From Pseudomonadota bacterium (lineage in GTDB: Bacteria > Desulfobacterota > Syntrophobacteria > Syntrophobacterales > Syntrophobacteraceae), in assembly GCA_023416335.1 (NCBI GenBank), contig JAEZHY010000087.1:1-31275 (forward strand): DNA of 31,275 nucleotides, written 5' to 3'. Position 1 is the first letter of the stretch. Each line of letters opens with the position of its first letter. Below are positions 7,685-14,982 of the stretch, piece by piece. The notes under the pieces were generated by a model, which was not told where the DNA came from, did no database searches, and saw only the letters and a list, made by a program, of their open reading frames with translations. The position numbers were made by a program, and so were the translations under genes.

Positions 7685-8428
7685 TTACGGAATAGTCTGC
7701 GGCACCAGGAAGGAAGGATCATGGCACGCAAGCACGATGTCCGCCATTCCTTTAACCAGGAGAAGGCTTTCAAATCCATGGACCGCATTGAGATGGATTC
7801 CGGGGGCAACTATCGGAGTAAGTTCCTTCGTTTCTTCGGATGCGCCGATTGGGGGATAGAAGTTTTCATTCAGGCAACAGAAGCCTGTGATGATCGCTTT
7901 GCCTTTCTCCGTGTTGACGGCCACGGACATGTTGCCGGGTGTGTGGCCGGGGGTGGGAATAAGCTCGATTCCCGGGAAAAGTTCGAGGTAGCCTCTCACA
8001 ATCTGAAAATTGATCCCGGTCAACAGACTCTTCTTATAGGTTGGCGCCAGAATGGGATGAGGCGCATAAGCAAACCTCAATTCTTCTTCCTGAACCAGCG
8101 CTCTGGCGTTTTTGCACCTTTGCGTATTGGCGCAGTGGTCCCACTGCAGATGAGTCTGCACCACCAGATCGATGTCGTCGGGCTTGAGCCCTACAGTCGC
8201 CAATGCGTCCTCAAAGGACATGATGTCGGTTGCAGGCAGCCCGCGCAGGTCCATGGCAAGCTGAGCAGGTGTAGCGGTATCGACAAGAATGTTCTTCTCC
8301 GCCCCTTCGATATACCAGACAACATTCGGGACCTGGACTTTCTGTCCGTAATGGAAACGATACATGAGAACAGCCTTGTCCAGTTCCATCGAGGATAGAG
8401 GCAATGCCTTGATTCTGTAAGTCTTCAT
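7685..8428 (-). CDS. metallo-beta-lactamase-fold, N-acyl homoserine lactonase-like protein with altered metal site
   Basis: The protein has 247 residues, starting at ATG 8428 behind GAGG. It resembles the AiiA/AttM lactonase branch. The usual HxHxDH motif reads HLQWDH at 93-98, so the second histidine is Gln95. GHTPG supplies His162 and the C-terminal His236 is in LACHDP. The Asp that bridges the two metals, normally in a GD dipeptide, is replaced by Phe183 in ITGFCC. Two of seven expected ligands are thus lost, affecting mainly the first zinc site. A mononuclear enzyme, a different hydrolase or a non-catalytic protein are all possible. It is cytoplasmic, with no signal peptide. It lies 70 bases after livF and 90 before panB. 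Confidence 0.8.
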   Translation of the reverse strand: MKTYRIKALPLSSMELDKAVLMYRFHYGQKVQVPNVVWYIEGAEKNILVDTATPAQLAMDLRGLPATDIMSFEDALATVGLKPDDIDLVVQTHLQWDHCANTQRCKNARALVQEEELRFAYAPHPILAPTYKKSLLTGINFQIVRGYLELFPGIELIPTPGHTPGNMSVAVNTEKGKAIITGFCCLNENFYPPIGASEETKELTPIVAPGIHLNAVHGFESLLLVKGMADIVLACHDPSFLVPQTIP

Positions 8429-8498
8429 AATCGTCCTCTCGAGAATTCGCAGTGTTCGACAACATCAGATCGGAATAAGAGAACCGCAAAACCAGCTC

Positions 8499-9203
8499 CT
8501 AAATTCCCAGATAGGCTTCCCGGATCTTCTCGTCTTCCAGGACATCCTTTCCGGGTCCTTCCATAACGACTTCCCCGTTCTCAAGCACGAAAGCCCGGTC
8601 GGCTATCGACAGGGCATGGAAGACGTTCTGTTCCACCAGCAGCACGGCTATCCCGCGATCATTTATCTCCCGGATGACCCTGAATACTTCCTCTACCACG
8701 ACAGGCGCCAGCCCAAGCGAGGGTTCGTCAAACATCAGCACCTTCGGATCGGCCATGATGCCCCGGGCAATTGCAACCATCTGCTGTTCCCCGCCGCTCA
8801 GGGACCCGGCGACTTGATCCCTGCGCTCCCGGAGTTTCGGGAAAAGGCTGAAAACCTCTTCTAGCCTCTCCTTTTTGTGCTCGGCGGCGCGGGGAATATA
8901 TGCCCCCATGTCCAGATTCTCCATGACCGTCATTTCAGGGAAGAGCAAACGCCCCTCGGGGATCTGTACGATTCCCCTGTTCACGATCTCGTGAGCAGGG
9001 AGAACATCGATCCTTTCATTCATGAAGGAAATTTCTCCCGCCGTGCATCGGACGAGCCCGGAAATAACGTTGATCAACGTCGACTTTCCGGCACCGTTCG
9101 AGCCCACGATCGTTATGATCTCTTTGGGCCGGACATCCAGGCTGATGCCTTTGAGAATCCGGATATCGCCATATGAACTGCTGACATCACGCAGGCTTAA
9201 CAT
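8499..9203 (-). CDS. livF: branched-chain amino acid ABC transporter ATPase LivF
   Basis: This 234-residue ABC ATPase has the typical LivF length. Walker A GSNGAGKST is at 34-42, the signature LSGGEQQ at 135-141 and Walker B VLMFDEP up to Asp159-Glu160. The segment GIVQIPEGRLLFPEMTV is characteristic of LivF. It hydrolyses ATP with LivG to drive uptake through LivH and LivM. Its ATG at 9203 lies inside the end of the livMG gene, overlapping it by 17 bases, so translation is coupled. GGAGG precedes the start by 11 bases. All catalytic motifs are canonical, unlike in the LivG half of its partner. Confidence 0.93.
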   Translation of the reverse strand: MLSLRDVSSSYGDIRILKGISLDVRPKEIITIVGSNGAGKSTLINVISGLVRCTAGEISFMNERIDVLPAHEIVNRGIVQIPEGRLLFPEMTVMENLDMGAYIPRAAEHKKERLEEVFSLFPKLRERRDQVAGSLSGGEQQMVAIARGIMADPKVLMFDEPSLGLAPVVVEEVFRVIREINDRGIAVLLVEQNVFHALSIADRAFVLENGEVVMEGPGKDVLEDEKIREAYLGI

Positions 9204-10980
9204 GAAGGTAACTTCCTCCCAGGTAGGCTTTGATGACCGTCTCGTCTTTTGAGATTTCGTGAGGAGTACCCTCAGCTATCTTTTCACCGTGATGCAGTAC
9301 GACCACCCGGTCCGAAAGCGTCATTACAGCTCTCATAACATGCTCGATTATTATGAGGGTAATGCCCCGCTCGGAGATCTTTCTCAGGAGCAGGATCATA
9401 TCGTCGATTTCTTTCGGATTCAGGCCGGCCATGGTCTCGTCCAGAAGCAGCAATTCAGGATCGGTGGCAAGCGCCCGTGCAAGCTCGAGTCTTTTTCTGT
9501 TGGACAGGGTTAGACTGGAGCTAAGGTAGTCCCGATAGGCACCCAGTCCGACGAATTGAATCACCTCTTCCGCCTTGCGCCTTGCCTGAAAAGGCGATGA
9601 AATATGGCAGTAAGCACCTACAGCTACATTATCGAGGACACTGATGTTTAGAAAAGGCTTAACGATTTGGAAGGTCCTGCTCATTCCCTTTTTGCAGATC
9701 CTGAACGGGGGACGCAGTCCGGTGATATCGCTGCCGTTGAAACAGATCTCTCCGGCATCGGAGGGGTAAAAGCCCGTTACGAGGTGAAAAAGGGTGGTTT
9801 TTCCCGCACCGTTGGGTCCTATCAGACCAAGGATCTCTCCGCGCCGGACGGAGAAATCGACGTCTCTTATTGCTGCAAGGCCGCCGAAGTTCTTCCGTAA
9901 AGCTCTGATCTGCAGGATATCGGCGTCATTTCCCTGAGACGATCCTCCGGCAGTCGGACGAATAACTGCGACCGAGGCCGGTTCGGAAGTCTCGAGGACG
10001 GGCGGGGACAGCTTGCTGAAATAGCGCCCGACTTTGTCCTGCAGCAATTTGAAAATCCCCTGGGGGCGAACCAGGACAACCGCAACCAGGATGCAGCCGT
10101 AAATGAAAAATCCCAGTCCTGCAAAAACGCCCCCGAGCCAGCCGCGAAGTATGACGTCCAGGGGCGTCAGTATGAAAGACCCGATTACCGGTCCGACAAC
10201 CGTCCCGATGCCTCCGATAATTGCGAGAAGCGCAAACCGGATGGAAACGGCCGAGGGGAAGAGCGAGTCGGGGTCGATGAATTGAACGTATTGGGCATAA
10301 AAGGTCCCGCCCATGGCGGTAAGGAATGCACTGACGACCATTGCCTGGAGCTTGCACCGGGTGGTGTTCACCCCAAGCGATTGCGCAGCGTCTTCATTCT
10401 CTCTCAAGGCAACCAGATAGGATCCCAGTTTTGAGTTCTTTATGTACCAGCAGATGCCGAACGTAACAATCATATAGCCGAATGCGATCACCGCAAAAAC
10501 GGCTTTGTCCTGAAAGATGAATTCCTTCCAGCCGGGCTTAAACGGAATGAGAAGGCCGATGCTCCCTTTTGTTAGGCTTGTCCAATAGACTGCCAGGATA
10601 TTGAGTACCTGGGCAAAAGCCATGGTGGCCATGGCGAAAAAGAGCCCCCGGAGTTTGAAGCAGGGATAGAAGACAAGAATCGAGACAATCGCCGCAAGCA
10701 CACCGCCGAGAATCATGCCGATCCAGGGAGACAAGCCGAAGTTGAAATACAGGAGCGTCGATGTGTAGGCTCCTATCCCGAAAAAACCGGCATGCCCAAG
10801 GGAGAATTGCCCGGCAAATCCACCGATGATGTTCCACGCCATGCCGAGGCCGGCAAACAGAAAGACCGTTACTATGAGGTCCTGATAAAAGGCGTTGCTT
10901 ACAGCGAAGGGAAGCAGCAGAAGCAAAAGAAACAAGATCGCCCCTGCCGTGTAAATCCAGTTGCTCCTAAAGTTCTTCAT
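9187..10980 (-). CDS. LivM-LivG fusion: branched-chain amino acid permease plus ATPase
   Basis: This single frame joins a LivM permease (about residues 1-315, many membrane segments) to a LivG ATPase (about 355-597) through a polar linker rich in Pro, Ser and Gly. The permease has the conserved loop around ALRENEDAAQSLGV at 191-204. The ATPase has Walker A GPNGAGKTT at 388-396 and Walker B LLLLDE ending at Asp514-Glu515, and the switch His is 547. The ABC signature, usually LSYGQ in LivG, reads LTLSN at 490-494, and the loop after Walker B reads DETMAGLNP. Start ATG 10980 gives 597 residues. GTG 11019 is a possible longer start with no better ribosome site. LivM-LivG fusions are known. Confidence 0.9.
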   Translation of the reverse strand: MKNFRSNWIYTAGAILFLLLLLLPFAVSNAFYQDLIVTVFLFAGLGMAWNIIGGFAGQFSLGHAGFFGIGAYTSTLLYFNFGLSPWIGMILGGVLAAIVSILVFYPCFKLRGLFFAMATMAFAQVLNILAVYWTSLTKGSIGLLIPFKPGWKEFIFQDKAVFAVIAFGYMIVTFGICWYIKNSKLGSYLVALRENEDAAQSLGVNTTRCKLQAMVVSAFLTAMGGTFYAQYVQFIDPDSLFPSAVSIRFALLAIIGGIGTVVGPVIGSFILTPLDVILRGWLGGVFAGLGFFIYGCILVAVVLVRPQGIFKLLQDKVGRYFSKLSPPVLETSEPASVAVIRPTAGGSSQGNDADILQIRALRKNFGGLAAIRDVDFSVRRGEILGLIGPNGAGKTTLFHLVTGFYPSDAGEICFNGSDITGLRPPFRICKKGMSRTFQIVKPFLNISVLDNVAVGAYCHISSPFQARRKAEEVIQFVGLGAYRDYLSSSLTLSNRKRLELARALATDPELLLLDETMAGLNPKEIDDMILLLRKISERGITLIIIEHVMRAVMTLSDRVVVLHHGEKIAEGTPHEISKDETVIKAYLGGSYLHVKPA

Positions 10981-11050
10981 ACAGCTCAGACAACCTTCCT
11001 CGATCTCATGGACATGCACACGAAAAGGATCCCCTGCCCCGGCAAAATTT

Positions 11051-11917
11051 CTAAATTCTTGCTTTCCCCACCAATCCGGAAGGCTTGAACAGTAACATCA
11101 CGACGAAAAAGACAAAGACCACCAGCGGTCCGAGAGAGGGTGCAAGGAGAAACCCGCTGATCGTTTCGACAAGACCGACAATGATGCCGGCCAGAAATGC
11201 TCCGGTGATATTGCCCATTCCTCCCAGGACCACAACAACGAAGGTTATGAGGACAAAATTGACCCCGACGGAAGGAAATACCGAATAAATCGGAATGATC
11301 ATGCACCCGGCCAGTCCGACAAGAGCACTCCCGAGGGCAAAAGCGATCAGATAGATTTTCCGAACATTGATGCCCATGAGCATTGCGGCCCGCCAGTTCT
11401 GGGAAGTGGCCCTCATTGCTTTCCCCAGTTTGGTTCTTTTCAGGAAGAGCAGCAGGAAGATCACAACCGCCAAAGTGACGACAAAAACCAGCAGCCGTGA
11501 AAGGCTTATCGTGACATTCCCCAGGGTCAGGGATTTTGTTGCAATGGGGACTTTTATACCGCGGTAGTCGGCGGACCACAGGTAGAGCACCCCATTTTGG
11601 AGTGCCATCGCAAGGCCGACCGTGACGAATATCTGGGTTATCCCCGTTGCGTCGATCAGCCTCTGGATCAACCCTCGCTGCACCAGCAGCCCGAATGCAA
11701 ACATGGCGGGAATCATGATCGGAATGGAAATGTACGGCTGTATTCCGAAAAGGTGAAAAAGCCAGAATGCGCCATACATCCCGAGCATCAGAAATTCACC
11801 GTGGGCGAAGTTGACGATCTTCATAACCCCGAAGGTCAGAGTCAGTCCCATGCTGACGAGACCGTATATCCCGCCGAGCATGATCCCGTTGATACATAAT
11901 TGAATAACTGCGTCCAC
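11051..11917 (-). CDS. livH: branched-chain amino acid ABC transporter permease LivH
   Basis: This 288-residue integral membrane protein has about eight hydrophobic segments. It begins at GTG 11917 with GAGG 7 bases upstream. The start region INGIMLGGIYGLVSMGLTL and the NFAHGEFLMLG segment are typical of LivH. The cytoplasmic coupling loop GKAMRATSQNWRAAMLMGI is the part that contacts the ATPases. It pairs with the LivM half of the next gene to form the translocation channel. The 70-base gap to livMG and 110-base gap from livK fit one operon. Confidence 0.93.
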   Translation of the reverse strand: MDAVIQLCINGIMLGGIYGLVSMGLTLTFGVMKIVNFAHGEFLMLGMYGAFWLFHLFGIQPYISIPIMIPAMFAFGLLVQRGLIQRLIDATGITQIFVTVGLAMALQNGVLYLWSADYRGIKVPIATKSLTLGNVTISLSRLLVFVVTLAVVIFLLLFLKRTKLGKAMRATSQNWRAAMLMGINVRKIYLIAFALGSALVGLAGCMIIPIYSVFPSVGVNFVLITFVVVVLGGMGNITGAFLAGIIVGLVETISGFLLAPSLGPLVVFVFFVVMLLFKPSGLVGKARI

Positions 11918-11939
11918 GCTTGTTCCTCATATGAGTGGG

Positions 11940-11993
11940 CCCCGGCCTGCCGGGGCGGGGTTCCCAAGGCAGACCTCGGGAACCAGCGGCGTA
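11940..11993 (+). repeat. hairpin plus interspersed palindromic repeat between livK and livH
   Basis: CCCCGGC at 11940-11946 and GCCGGGG at 11949-11955 form a tight hairpin. Immediately after, GGTTCCC at 11959-11965 and GGGAACC at 11978-11984 form a second palindrome. The second is a relative of the element at 29099-29135 in this window: 21 of 26 core bases agree and the downstream flank is nearly the same. Such structures between transport genes can stabilise the upstream message and set binding-protein excess. Confidence 0.6.
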
Positions 11994-12027
11994 TTTGTAC
12001 CCCGCCCACTGCGCGTTTTTGTCGATG

Positions 12028-13335
12028 CTATTTTTTCTTCCGCTCATCCCACGAAGGCATGGGAATCAGCGGCGCCTTGACAGCGTACTTCTCAGGCCAG
12101 ACGCAATAGAATTTGCCGTCCTGCCACTGGAATACGCCGGCAACGAATTTCCGGTTCAGTCCCTGGTTCGGAGTTCCCGGTTGAGCAAACTGCATACCCA
12201 CACCGTGAGCGGTCATCCCGTAATCGAGATCCATCGAGAGGGCAACCTTCCTGACTTCCTCGGGATCGTCGGACTTGCACTTCGGAAGAACTTCATGGAG
12301 CAGCATCCAGGCCCCGGAAAATCCCAATGTCGCGGTGTTGGGCACCTGTGCCTGAGTTACGTGGTATTGCTCGGAGTATCTTTTGAAGAACTCTTTGAGA
12401 GCATCGACGGCTTCGGGCTTAAACGACTGCAGATTGACGGAATAGTTCCCGTCGTAAAATTCACCGAGAAGCCGGAAGGTATTGAAGAGATAGTTAACAT
12501 CTTCGCCAAGCTGCGGAATGAGCTTCGGCGACCCTGCGGAACCGCAGCTTATGAACGCTTTGACGTTGAAATTGACTTCTTTTGCCTGCCGCCAGAAGAG
12601 AACCAGGTCGTTGAAGTAGTGGACTCCGAAAAGGACGTCCGGGTTTGCTTCCTTCAGCTTCATTACAAGAGACGACAGGTCCACTGCTTTGACGTTGTAG
12701 CTCTCCGAAACCGGGATCTGGAACCCGTACCCCTTGGCTTTCTTTATAAAAGCTTCGGAGATTGTGGTCCCGTGAAGCGAATCTTCGTAGATTACGGCGA
12801 CCTTGATGTCCTTTGGCTGTTTGCCCAGCTTCTTTACAAGTTCATCCGCCACGAAGTCGGCGCTCATCTCTCCGAAGTTGCTGGAGAGGCCGCTTGCATG
12901 GAAGAGATAGTTGAAGCCCCGTTCCATGATGTTGTTGGCAAGCGCTGCCGTTTCCCAGTAGATTTTCCTGTACTTTTCCGCTACCTGTGAGGCGGTGAAG
13001 GAGAAGCCGCTCACCCACGTTCCCATGACTATATTGGTTTTTTCGACGGTGATCAGGCGTTCCGCTTCGCTCATAGCGGCCTTGGCATCGGAAGCGTCCC
13101 CTGTGACCAACTCGATCTTCTTGCCCCAGAGCCCTCCTTTGTCGTTCTGCATCTCGGCGGCAATCTTCGCCCCCCTTATACTCTCCTGTCCGTCTTCAGC
13201 GATCGGACCCGAAAGCGGCCACAGGGCCCCGATCTTCACGGTGTTCTGTGCGTGTACCGGTACGACTCCCAGCAGGACGAGAACCGGTACGATCATCAAA
13301 GCCGCCAGCATATTCCTCTTCATTTTCGGGTCCAT
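12028..13335 (-). CDS. livK: branched-chain amino acid ABC transporter substrate-binding protein
   Basis: The precursor has 435 residues, starting at ATG 13335 with AGGAG about 10 bases upstream. A second ATG lies four codons on. The N-terminus is a signal peptide: Lys-Arg, a hydrophobic core, then cleavage after VHA before Gln. The mature part begins with VKIGALWPLSGPIAEDGQES, typical of the type I periplasmic-binding (LivJ/LivK) fold. It captures the ligand in the periplasm and delivers it to LivH-LivM. The family also binds amides, urea, aromatic acids and other carboxylates, so branched amino acids are only the default guess. It is the first gene of the minus-strand unit. Confidence 0.9.
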   Translation of the reverse strand: MDPKMKRNMLAALMIVPVLVLLGVVPVHAQNTVKIGALWPLSGPIAEDGQESIRGAKIAAEMQNDKGGLWGKKIELVTGDASDAKAAMSEAERLITVEKTNIVMGTWVSGFSFTASQVAEKYRKIYWETAALANNIMERGFNYLFHASGLSSNFGEMSADFVADELVKKLGKQPKDIKVAVIYEDSLHGTTISEAFIKKAKGYGFQIPVSESYNVKAVDLSSLVMKLKEANPDVLFGVHYFNDLVLFWRQAKEVNFNVKAFISCGSAGSPKLIPQLGEDVNYLFNTFRLLGEFYDGNYSVNLQSFKPEAVDALKEFFKRYSEQYHVTQAQVPNTATLGFSGAWMLLHEVLPKCKSDDPEEVRKVALSMDLDYGMTAHGVGMQFAQPGTPNQGLNRKFVAGVFQWQDGKFYCVWPEKYAVKAPLIPMPSWDERKKK

Positions 13336-13681
13336 TCTTTCACATCTCCTTAGGTGAGCGCGAAAAGACAGCTTTCTGCCGGTGTCCGGAAAAGGCCCAA
13401 CCGGGCAGGATCTCTAAACAGGCGCAACCGATAATGTTTATCGGGCACAACGATCAAAACTTGGCGAGAGATATTTTGAAGTCGGAAAGGGGATGGTGAG
13501 TTCTGGAAATGGGACGCCGGAAAGGTTTTCCATGCCGTCTGATACCTGATGCACAACTACTGCTTTCCGCTGACCTGGGCATAGTAACCTTTGCCGAACT
13601 CTGTCGAGTCTCTTTGAGTTGCGAAACGCTCGGCCGCCTTGCGCGACCGAGGGGCCCATCTTGCATACAAGGTGATTGAAT

Positions 13682-13706
13682 ATTGTACGACAATCAGTAG
13701 TACAAT
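13682..13706. promoter_or_regulatory. inverted repeat upstream of livK, candidate operator
   Basis: ATTGTAC at 13682-13688 and GTACAAT at 13700-13706 form a perfect 7-bp inverted repeat with an 11-base spacer. TACAAT on the minus strand within it could serve as a -10 box, but I see no good -35. It lies about 350 bases before livK. The gap 13336-13865 otherwise holds the tupA terminator and no convincing gene. Confidence 0.4.
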
Positions 13707-13735
13707 TAGAGAAAATGGAGGGAAATATCAATGGT

Positions 13736-13787
13736 AAAAACCGGGGTCCGGTACTTTGGGGAGTTTGAGACTCCCCTGAAGCCCCGG
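13736..13787 (-). terminator. branched terminator-like structure after tupA
   Basis: Read on the minus strand, CCGGGG (13787-13782) pairs with CCCCGG (13746-13741), enclosing an inner hairpin GGGGAGT/ACTCCCC (13776-13758), and is followed by TTTTT (13740-13736). This would end tupA transcription before the liv unit. The distance from the tupA stop is about 80 bases. Confidence 0.55.
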
Positions 13788-13865
13788 ATCCCGGCCGGGA
13801 AAATTTCAAGGCATGACTTCGTTGATTGCAGCCGACCAGAATGAACTGAGTTGTCATTCTTGAGC

Positions 13866-14702
13866 TTACATCTTCTTTCCGGCATCCGGGAAGAAGAGCG
13901 GCTCTTTGTATTTATCTTTGCCGAACTCGCCTATGAGCTTCTGGGTTTCAGGTGCTGTCATGAAATCGACGAATGCCTTGGCGCCTGCTGAATTGACTTT
14001 GCTGAAGCGCTCCGGATTGACTTCCATCACGTGATAGATATTGAGCAGCGCCTTATCGCCCTCGGAAAGAATAACCAGCTTGATATTGGGCTTCTGCGCC
14101 AGGTAGGTGGCGCGGTCGGTCAAGGTATAACCTTCTTTTTCCGAGGCCATCAGGATCGTCTGCCCCATCCCCTGCCCCGACTCCTGGTACCATTTGTTCC
14201 CCGCAGGAGTTATCCCGGCTTTCTTCCAGAGCGAAAGTTCCATTTTGTGGGTACCGGAATCGTCGCCGCGGGAGATGAACATCGCCCCTTTCCCCGCAAT
14301 AGCCTTGAAAGCCTCGTCACTGGTCTTGCCCTTAATTCCCGCGGGGTCGCCGGCAGGTCCAACGATTACAAAATCGTTATGCATTACAAGTTGGTAATTG
14401 CGCACGGCTCCCGAATCGACAAGCTTCTTCTCGGCAGCTTCCGCGTGGGTCAGCAATACGTCCGCTTCCCCCTTCTCCCCCATTGCAAGGGCCTGGCCCG
14501 TACCAACCGCAATCGTTTTCACCCTGTATCCCGTCTTCTTTTCGAAAACCGGGATGAGATAATCCAGTAGACCGGAATCCACGGTGGAAGTCGTTGTGGC
14601 AAGGATGAGATCCTTGACCGCAGGGGACTGCGCATGGGTTCCCGAAATCAGGAAAACAACGGAAGCGGTTACCATCATTGCTGCGATAAGCAATCTTTTC
14701 AT
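13866..14702 (-). CDS. tupA: tungstate (or molybdate) ABC transporter substrate-binding protein, TupA-like
   Basis: The precursor has 278 residues with a signal peptide cleaved after residue 24 (GTHA before Gln). The mature N-terminus LILATTTSTVDSGLLDYLIPVFEKKTGY and the segment GQALAMGEKGEADVLLTHA are typical of TupA/WtpA-like oxyanion-binding proteins. The TTTST motif at 36-40 contributes ligand contacts. It would collect tungstate in the periplasm for enzymes such as formate dehydrogenase or aldehyde:ferredoxin oxidoreductase. No tupB permease or tupC ATPase gene is adjacent on either side, so the binding protein is an orphan here. Start ATG 14702 has AAGGA 10 bases before it. Molybdate or sulfate as ligand is less likely. 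Confidence 0.88.
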   Translation of the reverse strand: MKRLLIAAMMVTASVVFLISGTHAQSPAVKDLILATTTSTVDSGLLDYLIPVFEKKTGYRVKTIAVGTGQALAMGEKGEADVLLTHAEAAEKKLVDSGAVRNYQLVMHNDFVIVGPAGDPAGIKGKTSDEAFKAIAGKGAMFISRGDDSGTHKMELSLWKKAGITPAGNKWYQESGQGMGQTILMASEKEGYTLTDRATYLAQKPNIKLVILSEGDKALLNIYHVMEVNPERFSKVNSAGAKAFVDFMTAPETQKLIGEFGKDKYKEPLFFPDAGKKM

Positions 14703-14812
14703 TGTCTGCTGTCCTTCATGTCGATGGAGTTGTCGCCAACGATCTAATGACCGACCATGAGCTGCGTTCGGGACGGGAAGGCCGTCCGCACCACTTTCCC
14801 AGCCACTCGCGA

Positions 14813-14841
14813 AACGTACCAGACCCCATTGTTTATGTCAA
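14813..14841 (-). promoter_or_regulatory. candidate sigma-70 promoter for tupA
   Basis: On the minus strand TTGACA (14841-14836) is a perfect -35 box, followed after 17 bases by TACGTT (14818-14813), a weak -10. The predicted leader is about 100 bases. The -35 overlaps one arm of the palindrome at 14833-14852, as expected for a repressor site. Confidence 0.45.
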
Positions 14842-14912
14842 ACCAGACATAACCTCAACAGCATCACTACACCCAACTTCCAATGAAATGTCACGATTGG
14901 GAAATGTCACGA
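14833..14912. promoter_or_regulatory. ATGTC half-site cluster upstream of tupA
   Basis: TTATGTC at 14833-14839 and GACATAA at 14846-14852 form an inverted repeat with a 6-base spacer. Further upstream, GAAATGTCACGA occurs twice exactly, at 14885-14896 and 14901-14912, a 16-base period. The shared core ATGTC occurs four times in 80 bases. This suggests a metal-oxyanion regulator site, but the regulator is unidentified. Confidence 0.5.
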
Positions 14913-14955
14913 AAAAAAAGAGCGGACCGGCTTGTTGCCGGTCCGCTCTTTTTTT
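14912..14955. terminator. strong bidirectional terminator after porB
   Basis: GAGCGGACCGGC at 14920-14931 pairs with GCCGGTCCGCTC at 14937-14948 around loop TTGTT, with A runs before and T runs after. It works in either direction and ends the por transcript reading on the minus strand, separating it from tupA. Confidence 0.9.
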
Positions 14956-14982
14956 AAACTCGTATGAGATTCGATGGGGAGA

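Noticed and set aside
13438..13857. 139-residue minus-strand frame in the gap between livK and tupA
   Set aside because: Composition is not protein-like, it contains the tupA terminator and the inverted repeat, and no family motif or good ribosome site is seen.
14703..14812. Possible molybdenum- or tungsten-cofactor riboswitch in the tupA leader
   Set aside because: I looked for a structured leader of about 100 bases and found no arrangement I could match to the known motif.
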